Part shown: positions 7,789-15,169 of the stretch, piece by piece
Layout: every line of letters starts with the position of its first letter
How positions within the stretch are numbered: position 1 is the first letter of the stretch
Assembly: GCA_003225495.1 (NCBI GenBank)
Contig: QIAJ01000066.1
Location: forward strand, 7,964 to 59,154
Length of the DNA stretch: 51,191 nt
Direction: 5' to 3'
Source: Acidobacteriota bacterium
Lineage (GTDB): Bacteria; Acidobacteriota; Terriglobia; Terriglobales; Acidobacteriaceae
Translations under genes and position numbers: made by a program
The notes under the pieces: generated by a model
What the model saw: only the letters and a program-made list of their open reading frames with translations
What the model was told of the DNA's origin: nothing
The model's database searches: none

Positions 7789-9302
7789 CTATTTCTTCAC
7801 GGTGGGGTACTGAATCCCGAGCTGTTCCAGATAGGTCTTGTACTTCGATGAATCGTAGTAGTACTTCCGCATTTCCGGACGGAACTTTTCCATCTTTTCC
7901 TTGTTCATTTCAATGGCGGGCTGATCATCGGCCGCAATCAGCGGCGTGTACTTCATCTCTTTCGTCTGCACGTCTTTGTAGTAGGTCCACGCATCGCGTA
8001 TCGTATCGGGCGACAGCATCAAATCGAGAGCTGTGAGCGCCTGCACCTTCGCTCCTGCCGTCGAACCTTTGTGAGCCAACGGAGTCGCCATGGCCACCGC
8101 ATCCGCCCAGCTATGGCCGGGAGTATGCGGAATGTTTGCGGGATATCTCAAGTACACCATGGGCACGACCCAGGAGATATCGCCAACGTCATCCGATCCG
8201 CCCTGCTCGGTTTCGGGGGTTGGAGGCTTCAATCCCTCGACCTTCTCTTTCAACCGTCCCATTTCGGCATGCCGACAGCTTCAATATTCTTCTGCTGCAC
8301 CTCTGCAATCACTTTGTTGAAGTGAGGCGGCCAGGCAGACCCGACAAGTTTTTTGGTGAATGTGGTGCCGGTCATCATGGCTGCCGCCTGCGCCATGGTG
8401 TCCCCGAGCTTGTAGGAGTCCAGAATGTGGGGGTAATCCAGCTCGCGGAAGTAGTACCAGACGCCGGCTTCCGAAGGAACAACGTTCGGCTGATCGCCGC
8501 CGTTAATGATTACGTAGTGCGATCTCTGTTGCAGCCGCATGTGCTCGCGCCGGAAATTCCAGCCGGTGTCCATCAACTCGACTGCGTCGAGCGCACTTCG
8601 TCCATCCCAGGGCGCGCCCGCGGCATGCGCCGCCTTCCCGTGAAAAAAGTACTGCACAGAGACCAGTCCCTGCGGAGCGAAGGTTTGTCCGTAGCCGGTA
8701 GCGAACTCGTCAGCTACATGCACTCCGAGAACGACGTCCACATCCTTGAACAAGCCTGCGCGGATCAGGAATGCTTTGGTCGCCACCAGTTCTTCCGCGA
8801 CTCCGGGGAAAATTTTGAGCGTGCCGCTAAGTTTATGTTCCTGCATCAAGTCTTTGAGCACCAGCGCGGCCGTTACATTCACGGCCATTCCGGAGTTGTG
8901 ACCCTCGCCGTGCCCCGGAGCGCCGTCAATCATCGGTTCGTGGTAAGCCACGCCCGGCTTCTGCGATGCGCGCGGAATGCAATCGATGTCGGTGATCAAG
9001 CCAATCACCGGCTTGCCGGACCCATAGGTCGCCGCCCATGCCGTGGGAATCCCGGCAACTCCTCGTTCCACTTTAAAACCGTTCTTCTCGAGGATGCCGG
9101 TCACATATTTTGATGTCTCGACCTCCTGGAACCCCAGTTCGGCGTAGCTGAAAATCTGGTCCACCATCTGCTGCACAAGTTGTTGCCGCGCGTCGACTTT
9201 TTCGAGCGCCTGTTTTTTGAGGGCATTGAGATTGTTCGCCTGACCAAAACTTAAGGCAGAAAGTAGAGAAATGATTACAGTGGCGCGGATCAACCGTCGC
9301 AT
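7789..9302 (-). pseudogene. Secreted M20-family amidohydrolase, split by a frame change
   Basis: Two adjoining minus-strand frames make one gene. The N-terminal part (9302-8250) has a signal peptide (MRRLIRATVIISLLSALSFGQA) and M20 metal-site text such as GLITDIDCIP and HGEGHN, with VAEELVA and LGVHVADE further on. The C-terminal part (8262-7789) holds GGSDDVGDISW and NIPHTPGHSWADA, typical of the AbgB/aminobenzoyl-glutamate-utilisation-like branch. At about 8250-8265 the frame ending in GMPKWDG meets the frame beginning RLKEKVEGLKPP. Homologues, as remembered, have some 20 more residues here, so an out-of-frame deletion is more likely than a single-base slip. If intact it would hydrolyse an amide in the periplasm. 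Confidence 0.8.
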
Positions 9303-9391
9303 GAATTCTCCTGGGCCGGAACTGAAATGAGCAGAACTGAAGTGAAACGATACGCGGAGTGAGAGTGTGAGTCTATAGCGGAGGTCTCGGT

Positions 9392-10015
9392 TTAGATCCT
9401 TGGTCCCGATACAAATCGGTTTCCCGCCAGCAGGAACCGCAATGGCATAGCCGCCGATTTCACAATCCCAATCCTGGGAGTGACCAGCACTCCTCGTACC
9501 CGATACCCGTCATCGCCGATTCGCAGATCCGACTTCGTGCTGACGAAGCTTTTTTCATTGTCGCGTTCTCGCGTGACGCCAAGGGCTTCCGCCATCCTGC
9601 CTGGGCCCGAAGAAATTTTCCTGAGATCCCCCGGGTTTCTCACTTCGACATCCCGCGCGGCGGCCATTTCCTCAATTCCAGCGATCGGCTCCAAGGCGCG
9701 AAACAGTACGCCTCCGGCAACGCCGTCCGGCAAACAGGAGACGTTCAAACAATAGTGATTGCCGTAGATGAAATAGACGTACGCCCTTCCTGGAGGCCCA
9801 AACAAAACCGCATTGCGAGCAGTCTTTCCGGCGAAGGAATGAGCCGCTTCGTCTTCGTCTCCGAGATACGCTTCGGTTTCGACAATCCGTCCGGCCAGCA
9901 CACCGCGCGGCGTCTTGCGGATCAGCAGCTTTCCCAGCAGCGCCCTCGCGACACGACGCGGATCACGATCGAAAAACTCCTCTTTCAACCAGACCACTCG
10001 ACCAATCGAGATCAT
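9392..10015 (-). CDS. DNA-3-methyladenine glycosylase (AAG/MPG type)
   Basis: The 207-residue base-excision enzyme removes 3-methyladenine and other alkylated purines from DNA. Family features are ALLGKLLIRKTPRG, the catalytic segment GRIVETEAYLGDEDEAAHSF (active-site Glu), GPPGRAYVYFIYGNHYCLNV (DNA-intercalating loop), VLFRALEP, SGPGRMAEALGV and the C-terminal TPRIGIVKSAAMPLRFLLAGNRFVS. The length is normal. It is divergent from the glycine-zipper gene, with a perfect palindrome in the shared upstream region. Confidence 0.93.
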   Translation of the reverse strand: MISIGRVVWLKEEFFDRDPRRVARALLGKLLIRKTPRGVLAGRIVETEAYLGDEDEAAHSFAGKTARNAVLFGPPGRAYVYFIYGNHYCLNVSCLPDGVAGGVLFRALEPIAGIEEMAAARDVEVRNPGDLRKISSGPGRMAEALGVTRERDNEKSFVSTKSDLRIGDDGYRVRGVLVTPRIGIVKSAAMPLRFLLAGNRFVSGPRI

Positions 10016-10050
10016 GCACCTCCGTCACTCGGAGCAACGAAAATCGTTGC

Positions 10051-10062
10051 CTACAATTGTAG
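10051..10062. promoter_or_regulatory. Perfect palindrome CTACAATTGTAG, BlaI/CopY-like operator candidate
   Basis: The 12-base perfect palindrome contains TACA-AT-TGTA, the core described for CopY/BlaI/MecI-type repressors (TACAnnTGTA). It lies in the divergent region, 36 bases before mpg and 72 before the glycine-zipper gene. A blaI gene is present at 35.5 kb of this window. Whether it binds here is unproven; a short palindrome can occur by chance. Confidence 0.4.
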
Positions 10063-10133
10063 AGTCAATCGCAGATAGGCCACACGGTTCGAACACTCGG
10101 GCCGGCGGCTTGCGATGGCAAAAGGGGCGTGTC

Positions 10134-10697
10134 ATGCTGCGCAGAATTCTATCGATTACAGCTCTATTGCTGGCGACGGCATTCGCCGTAGCCCAGAACA
10201 TTCCGGCGGGAACTCCCGTGACCATCCGCATCAGTTCGGCGATCAACTCCGGTACTGCTCAGGCCGGCCAGCCGTTCGAGGGATCACTTACAAGAAACCT
10301 GGTTGTCGGAGGAAAAACCATTGCTCCCGCAGGTAGCCAAGTGCACGGCAAGGTGACGCAGGCGAAGTCCAGCGGACGTCTGCATGCTCCCGGACAGTTG
10401 TCGCTTCGGCTGACGTCCATTCGAACTAACGGCCACTCGCTAGCGGTTTCGAGCAGCGCTTATCGTGCGGTTGGCAAGAGTCACGCTAAAAGCAATGTGA
10501 CCAAGATCGGCGGGGGCGCGGCAGCTGGTGCTCTGATCGGCGCAGTCGCAGGTGGAGGAAAAGGTGCTGCGATCGGCACCGTCGTTGGCGCGGGCGCCGG
10601 AACCGGCGTAGCAGCGGCAACCGGCAAGCAGGAAGCCGTGATCCCGGCAGAACATGCTATTACGTTCAGGATCAACAGCGTGGCAGCGCACAAGTAA
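10134..10697 (+). CDS. Secreted protein with C-terminal glycine zipper
   Basis: The 187-residue product starts at ATG 10134 (AGGGG nearby). It has a signal peptide (MLRRILSITALLLATAFAVAQ) and a beta-rich region with PAGTPVTIRISSAINSGT, GQPFEGSLTRNLVVGGKTIAPAGSQVHGKV, resembling domains in acidobacterial envelope proteins. Next is a Gly/Ala zipper (IGGGAAAGALIGAVAGGGKG onward) able to insert in or line a membrane, then a short beta tail (EHAITFRINSVAA). The function is unknown; envelope location is likely. A six-unit heptad repeat follows its stop codon. Confidence 0.8.
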   Translation: MLRRILSITALLLATAFAVAQNIPAGTPVTIRISSAINSGTAQAGQPFEGSLTRNLVVGGKTIAPAGSQVHGKVTQAKSSGRLHAPGQLSLRLTSIRTNGHSLAVSSSAYRAVGKSHAKSNVTKIGGGAAAGALIGAVAGGGKGAAIGTVVGAGAGTGVAAATGKQEAVIPAEHAITFRINSVAAHK

Positions 10698-10701
10698 GGA
10701 A

Positions 10702-10792
10702 GGTCAGAGGTCATTGGTCACGGGTCAGTGGTCACAGGTCACAGGGAAAATCCTGGTTTTCACCGGACCATTTGACCGCTACCCTTTGACCT
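10702..10792. repeat. Six GGTCAnn heptads plus inverted mate
   Basis: Six 7-base units follow in exact register: GGTCAGA, GGTCATT, GGTCACG, GGTCAGT, GGTCACA, GGTCACA (10702-10743). An inverted block (GGACCAT, TTGACCG, CTACCCT, TTGACCT; 10765-10792) gives GGTCAnn units on the other strand. The stop codon and last codons of the peroxiredoxin gene lie in the inverted block. This is the clearest of the heptad arrays in the window. Confidence 0.8.
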
Positions 10793-11246
10793 CGTTCTTC
10801 AAGTACTCCAGCACTTCGACTGCGTGTCCGGCCGCTTTCACGTTGTCGAAGATGTGCTTGATCTTGCCGTCCGGCGCTATGACGAATGTCATCCGGGAGA
10901 TGCCTTTGAAGATCTTCCCGTACATCGATTTGTCTTTGATCACGCCGAAGGCGCGGGCGACCTTCTTTTCGGGGTCAGCCAGCAGCGAATATGGCAGTTG
11001 ATACTTGTCCTGAAACTTTTTCTGTTTGGCGGAAGTATCTCCGGAAATCCCGAGCAATACTGCTCCCGTCCTCTTGATCTGGCTGTATGCGTCACGGAAC
11101 CCGGACGCTTCTTTCGTTCAACCAGGAGTGTCGGCTTTGGGATAGAAAAACAGCACCACTGTCTTGCCCCGAAAATCCTTCAAGGCAACTTCTTTGCCGT
11201 TCTCGTCCGTCGTACTGAAGTCGGGGGCTTTATCATTGACGTCCAT
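10779..11246 (-). CDS. bcp: Bcp/PrxQ-type peroxiredoxin, predicted selenoprotein (UGA = Sec)
   Basis: The 155-residue thioredoxin-fold peroxidase would reduce hydroperoxides in the cytoplasm. It starts at ATG 11246 behind GAGGAAAAG. The canonical text FRGKTVVLFFYPKADTPG leads to an in-frame TGA at 11120-11118 (residue 43), where the family has its peroxidatic cysteine (TPGCT). The frame then continues unbroken with TKEASGFRDAYSQIKRTGAVLLGISGD and a full C-terminal half. A SECIS-like hairpin follows the UGA, and selA is in this window, so I read the UGA as selenocysteine. The usual resolving Cys five residues later is Ser, and the protein has no Cys at all, implying a 1-Sec mechanism with an external thiol. 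An automated annotation would split it at 11118. A plain nonsense mutation is the alternative. The tail EVKG is encoded by a heptad repeat. Confidence 0.85.
11089..11108 (-). promoter_or_regulatory. Bacterial SECIS-like hairpin
   Basis: In the mRNA, 9 bases after the UGA, GCGUCCGGGUUCCGUGACGC folds as GCGUC-CGG, loop GUU, CCG-(bulged U)-GACGC: eight Watson-Crick pairs with one bulged U. The loop begins 17 bases after the UGA and its first base is G. Published bacterial SECIS models expect a loop about 16-37 bases downstream with a G in the first two loop positions, so it fits. SelB binding is inferred. Confidence 0.7.
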
Positions 11247-12543
11247 GGGATCTTTTCCTCGCCGCACTTGGTTATATCGCACCACGCTGGCCGCCGTCAC
11301 GCTGCTCATGTCGATTCAGGGGATGGCGCAAGGCACGGTCACGCAATATGGCCGCAAACCCGCCACGTCGAAAGGACCGCGCGCCATCGGACTGATCCAG
11401 CTTTTTCCGAATGGCAAAGCTCATCTGATTCCCGTCGCGATTTCGGTGGACGGCAAGTTCTTTGACGCCGGCTCCTACAAAGGCGCCCCCGTTCCGATGG
11501 CGCTCGACTTCGGAATTGTTTATGAAGGCTTCCGCGCAGGTGTTTCGCAAGGCATCTTCACCATCACTCAGCCGGGGCAGGCCAGCCATGTCTGGATGGC
11601 CGAAGGCACTTGGCTTCCCGCCGGAACCAAGGCGCCCGAAAAAGGCAAGAAGTACGAAACGCCCAATATCGAAGACAAAGATGCGCCGCCCCGGTTGCAC
11701 CGCGGCGACCCGAAGGCCGTCGACCCGCCGACCGGCGACAAGTCAACTCCGCCAGCGTCAGCGCCCGCCGCGGAAAAATCTCCTGCTTCTGCGCCCAAGC
11801 CGCAGGAATCCGCAAAAATCGAGGAGCCTGCACCGCCAATCGAAGATCCAAACCGGCCGATTCTGCGCCGGGGCAAGCCCGATCCGGCAGCTCGCCGCGA
11901 ACTTGTCAAGAATTTCGATGAGGAGGAGACTCCGGCAAAGTCACCCAAGGACCTTAAGGCCTCTCCAGGTTCGGTGCAAATAATCCCCGCAATTTCCGAT
12001 GCCGCCGGTCCGGAGCCGCGTGCTTACAACTTCTATCTCCGCCCCGGAGACGAAGCGGGTTATCGCGCCAAGGTGCTGGAACTGGCTGCCGCTGAATACA
12101 CGCGATCGATCGCGGCCATGCAGGGAAATCTGTCTGCGCGTCCACGAAAAGGCGCAGGCGCCGCGAAGCCACCCGCGCCGGCCTTCGACGACGTGAAGCT
12201 GAATATCTTCGACCTGTCCAACTCCAACGATGCAGTCCTCGTCTTCTCGGCGAAGATACGACCACATCCGTCCGCGGCTTCGGCGACGGCTGGCGAAGGC
12301 GAAGGGATCACGATGGTGGCGCGGGCAACCCTGGAAGGAGTGTTACGCCGGATTTTCTTCGTCCGCTCTGACGACCTTCATCTCGACGTCTCCGCTCGGA
12401 TGGAATTCATCGACGCCATCGACGCTGACGGCGACGGCCGCGGCGAATTGCTGTTCCGACGCACCACCGACGCCGGCACCAGTTTCGTCATTTACCGAGT
12501 AACGCCGGATCGGCTGTGGCCTTTGTATGAAGGAACACCGTAA
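11245..12543 (+). CDS. Secreted protein with Pro/Ala-rich linker, function unknown
   Basis: The ATG at 11245 gives 432 residues with a twin-arginine-like N-terminus and signal peptide (MGSFPRRTWLYRTTLAAVTL, cleavage near GMAQG). Residues about 35-140 form a beta-type domain (IGLIQLFPNGKAHLIPVAISVDGKF, FTITQPGQASHVWMAEGTWLPAG). A long Pro/Ala/Lys linker follows (about 160-260), then a C-terminal domain including FIDAIDADGDGRGELLFRR, an FG-GAP/EF-like Asp-rich element. I do not recognise the family. The start overlaps the peroxiredoxin start on the other strand (shared CATG), so each gene's upstream signals lie in the other's coding region. No ribosome site is seen for this start. Confidence 0.7.
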   Translation: MGSFPRRTWLYRTTLAAVTLLMSIQGMAQGTVTQYGRKPATSKGPRAIGLIQLFPNGKAHLIPVAISVDGKFFDAGSYKGAPVPMALDFGIVYEGFRAGVSQGIFTITQPGQASHVWMAEGTWLPAGTKAPEKGKKYETPNIEDKDAPPRLHRGDPKAVDPPTGDKSTPPASAPAAEKSPASAPKPQESAKIEEPAPPIEDPNRPILRRGKPDPAARRELVKNFDEEETPAKSPKDLKASPGSVQIIPAISDAAGPEPRAYNFYLRPGDEAGYRAKVLELAAAEYTRSIAAMQGNLSARPRKGAGAAKPPAPAFDDVKLNIFDLSNSNDAVLVFSAKIRPHPSAASATAGEGEGITMVARATLEGVLRRIFFVRSDDLHLDVSARMEFIDAIDADGDGRGELLFRRTTDAGTSFVIYRVTPDRLWPLYEGTP

Positions 12544-12571
12544 GACCAGGTCGCAGGTCGCAGGTCTTAGG
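12542..12571. repeat. Heptad repeat block at a gene 3' end
   Basis: AGGTCGC, AGGTCGC, AGGTCTT at 12548-12568 follow in 7-base register directly after the stop codon. AAGACC (12542-12547) pairs with GGTCTT (12563-12568), so a small hairpin is possible. The rest of the 180-base gap to the next gene shows nothing certain. Confidence 0.55.
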
Positions 12572-12722
12572 AAAATCTCTTGATTGACATGGCATGCCGG
12601 GTCTCCGCTGAGCCATTGGGCCAGGCTTTCTGCCCGCTGCGATCGCCGCCGAGACTTACGATTGACACCGAGGAACTAAAACCTGATTTACAATTTCCGC
12701 TTCTCCTTCGAGGTGATCCTTG

Positions 12723-13652
12723 ATGCGCATCACGCGTCGCATTGCAATGCTTGCGATTCTCAGCGGTAGCTTCTGTCTTGCCCAGGACAAAGACTTCAGC
12801 AAAGTTGAAATCAAAGTCACGAAGGTCGCCGGAACGGTCTACATGCTGCAGGGGGCGGGCGGCAACATTGGCGCTTCGGTTGGTGACGATGGCATCGTCG
12901 TCGTAGATGACCAGTACGCGCCGCTAGCCGATAAGATTCAGGCAGCTCTGAAGGGCATCACCGATCGGCCCGTGCGCTTCGTGATCAATACGCATTACCA
13001 CGAAGATCACACCGGCGGGAACGAGTTCTTTCAGAAACAAGCGCCGATCATCGCGCACGATAATGTCCGTAAGCGTCTTGCGGAAGGCGGCGCGGCGGGC
13101 AATGGCGGGTCCGTTCACTTCGAGCACAAACCGGCCGCCGCCGGAGTGCTTCCGATCATCACCTTTGACCACGACGTAACCGTGCACCTCAACGGAGAAG
13201 ACATTCGCGCCCTGCATTTTCCCGCCGGGCACACCGATGGCGATTCCGTAATTTATTTTCCCAAGTCAAACGTCGTGCACATGGGCGATGATTTCGTCAC
13301 TTACGGATTTCCGTTTATCGATGTGGACGGCGGGGGCAGCATCGACGGCATGATCGACGGCGTCGAGAAAGCGGTAGCACAGCTTCCGGCTGATGTGAAA
13401 GTCATTCCCGGCCACGGTCCGGTGTCCAATCTGGATGACGTCCGAGCCTACGTAAAGATGCTGAAAGACACACGCGCCGTTGTGGCCGATGGATTGGAAA
13501 AGAAGATGACCCTGGCGCAGATGAAAGAAAAGAAAATTCTCGATCCCTGGAAGAAATACTCCGGAGATTTTATTTCTGAAGACGCATTTCTCGAGACGCT
13601 CTACAACTCGCTAACCGGCCAGATGAATGGCAAGTTTATCAAGCACAATTAG
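12723..13652 (+). CDS. Secreted metallo-beta-lactamase-fold hydrolase
   Basis: The 309-residue product has a signal peptide (MRITRRIAMLAILSGSFCLA) and an MBL fold. The metal motif is NTHYHEDHTGGNE (HxHxDH), followed by FPAGHTDGDSVIYFP, HMGDDFV and VIPGHGPVSN as the later ligands. Such proteins bind one or two zinc ions and hydrolyse esters, thioesters or lactams. The text is closer to general periplasmic MBL hydrolases than to true beta-lactamases, and the substrate cannot be told. ATG 12723 follows a GAGGTGAT. A TTG just before it would add one residue. Confidence 0.9.
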   Translation: MRITRRIAMLAILSGSFCLAQDKDFSKVEIKVTKVAGTVYMLQGAGGNIGASVGDDGIVVVDDQYAPLADKIQAALKGITDRPVRFVINTHYHEDHTGGNEFFQKQAPIIAHDNVRKRLAEGGAAGNGGSVHFEHKPAAAGVLPIITFDHDVTVHLNGEDIRALHFPAGHTDGDSVIYFPKSNVVHMGDDFVTYGFPFIDVDGGGSIDGMIDGVEKAVAQLPADVKVIPGHGPVSNLDDVRAYVKMLKDTRAVVADGLEKKMTLAQMKEKKILDPWKKYSGDFISEDAFLETLYNSLTGQMNGKFIKHN

Positions 13653-13680
13653 CTTACGGTTAGGCTGCTGACCAGTACTT

Positions 13681-13699
13681 TCCTTCGCGCTGCGAAGGA
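13681..13699. other. Perfect 8-bp hairpin in intergenic region
   Basis: TCCTTCGC and GCGAAGGA flank GCT. It lies between the MBL and dienelactone hydrolase genes. There is no T-run, so termination is doubtful. The sequence resembles fragments of dispersed acidobacterial repeats (GCGAAGGAC), but I cannot confirm a family. Confidence 0.35.
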
Positions 13700-13768
13700 C
13701 CTGGTGTCTAGCACAGCACACCTGCTCGGGGTCCTGCTAACATGGTTGAAAACTTCGGAGCGACTCCC

Positions 13769-14509
13769 ATGAAACCACTCCTCCTCGGGTTGATTTTTAC
13801 CCTTTCCTTCACTGCTTTCGCCGCCGACGGCAAATCCGTCTCCTATAAATCGGGCGACGAAACCGTCAACGGGATGCTGTACACGCCTCCGGGTAAAGGA
13901 CCATTCCCGGCGCTCATCGTGATCCACGAATGGTGGGGACTGAATGACTGGGTGAAAGAACAGGCCTCCAAGTTCGCCGACCAGGGCTATGTTGCGCTCG
14001 CCGTCGATCTTTATCGCGGCAAAGTTGCCGACAATCCTGACATGGCGCACCAGTTGATGCGAGGTGTGCCTGAGGACCGCGCCAAGCGCGACTTGGGAGC
14101 CGCGTTCGACTATCTCGCGGTGCAGCCCAATGTGAAGAAGGATCGCATCGGTTCGGTGGGGTGGTGTATGGGCGGCGGATACTCGCTCGATGTTGCATTG
14201 CTCGAGCCAACGCTTGCCGCCGACGTCATCAACTACGGCCATCTCGCTACCGATACCGCGGATTTGAAGAAAATTAACGCTCCGATCCTTGGAAATTTCG
14301 GCGGGCAGGACCAGGGTATTCCTCCGGGGGACGTCAAGAAGTTCGGCGAGACGCTCGAGAAACTCGGCAAGAAAGTCGACATCAAGATTTATCCGGACGC
14401 GGGTCATGCCTTTGAAAATCCCAACAACAAACAGGGCTACCGTGCCGATGACGCTGCAGATGCATGGAAACGTACTCTCGATTTTTTGTCGGGCACTTTG
14501 AAGAAGTAA
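13769..14509 (+). CDS. Secreted dienelactone hydrolase family protein
   Basis: The 246-residue alpha/beta hydrolase has a signal peptide (MKPLLLGLIFTLSFTAFAA). The dienelactone-hydrolase pattern is seen in LIVIHEWWGLNDWVK (Glu that positions the nucleophile), VGWCMGGGYSL (nucleophile Cys) and the closing PDAGHAFENP (catalytic His), with the acid near NFGGQDQGIP. An ATG at 13742 would add nine residues; ATG 13769 has GGAG upstream and begins a clean signal peptide. Export and the missing pathway neighbours mean the substrate is open. Confidence 0.9.
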   Translation: MKPLLLGLIFTLSFTAFAADGKSVSYKSGDETVNGMLYTPPGKGPFPALIVIHEWWGLNDWVKEQASKFADQGYVALAVDLYRGKVADNPDMAHQLMRGVPEDRAKRDLGAAFDYLAVQPNVKKDRIGSVGWCMGGGYSLDVALLEPTLAADVINYGHLATDTADLKKINAPILGNFGGQDQGIPPGDVKKFGETLEKLGKKVDIKIYPDAGHAFENPNNKQGYRADDAADAWKRTLDFLSGTLKK

Positions 14510-14666
14510 GAAACGAAGTGTGTAAGCTCCCATAGCGCAGCTCTGTGGATAACGCAAGCCCATAAAGACATGCAGCATTTTGTGGGCAGGAATTTCTACT
14601 TGCCAGACGCAGTTACTCTGTTTACTATTCAGCAATCTTTGGCGTGGCTAAATCAGGCACGCACCT

Positions 14667-15014
14667 ATGAACATCGGCGAAACCATCCGAAACTACCGCC
14701 TTCAAAAAGGCATGTCGCAGGGCGACATTGAAAAGCGCACCGGGCTTTTGCGCTGCTATTTATCGCGGGTGGAAAACGGCCACACGATTCCGTCGCTCGA
14801 CACGCTCGCAAAAATCGCGGGCGCCATGGAGCTCGCCCTGTCGCAATTTTTTGCGGAAGGCAATTCCAACGGGCACAAGGGCCTGCCTCAGCTGTCCGAC
14901 GACGAAGTCCGCTTCCTGAGCCAGATCCGCCGCTATTCCGTCAGCCTGAACGACAGCGACCGCAAGCTGGTCCTGGCCATGGTCAAGAAAATGGCCGCCA
15001 GCGCCTCCAAGTAG
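14667..15014 (+). CDS. XRE-family HTH transcriptional regulator
   Basis: The 115-residue product opens with a Cro/C1-type helix-turn-helix (about residues 3-60: IGETIRNYRLQKGMSQGDIEKRTGLLRCYLSRVENG, then IPSLDTLAKIAGAMELALSQFF). A short helical tail (DEVRFLSQIRRYSVSLNDSDRKLVLAMVKKMA) probably serves for dimerisation. There is no ligand-binding domain. Its target is unknown; the upstream 157 bases may hold its own operator. A heptad repeat begins directly after the stop. Confidence 0.9.
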   Translation: MNIGETIRNYRLQKGMSQGDIEKRTGLLRCYLSRVENGHTIPSLDTLAKIAGAMELALSQFFAEGNSNGHKGLPQLSDDEVRFLSQIRRYSVSLNDSDRKLVLAMVKKMAASASK

Positions 15015-15015
15015 T

Positions 15016-15067
15016 TGTCAGCTTTCAGCGTTCAGCTGTCAGCCGAAACAAAGGTATTTTTGCTGAC
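15016..15067. repeat. Heptad repeat block
   Basis: TGTCAGC, TTTCAGC, GTTCAGC, TGTCAGC follow in exact 7-base register at 15016-15043. A short inverted counterpart (GCTGAC) lies at about 15062-15067. The array begins two bases after the XRE stop codon. Confidence 0.6.
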
Positions 15068-15169
15068 TGCTATGTGCAGCCAGGAGTGACTTTCGTACCA
15101 TGCCCGGCGTGTCCGCCGGGAACCTCGTCTCGCCTCGTGTTCCGGTCTATTCTGTGGTCGGGTCTATCC

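Noticed and set aside
8250-8252. TGA in the M20 gene as selenocysteine
   Set aside because: Family sequence continues in a different frame after it, so a frame change, not recoding, is needed.
8136-9113. 325-codon plus-strand open frame opposite the M20 gene
   Set aside because: Shadow of the amidohydrolase; no recognisable protein features.
10085-10100. GGTTCGAACAC as a tRNA T-arm
   Set aside because: No matching acceptor, anticodon or D arm could be built around it.
12662-12694. Sigma-70-like promoter TTGACA ... TACAAT before the MBL gene
   Set aside because: The spacer is 21 bases, too long; no good -10 box at 17 bases.
13649-14635. 328-codon minus-strand open frame opposite the dienelactone hydrolase
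   Set aside because: It overlaps a clear hydrolase with catalytic residues; no support for the antisense frame.
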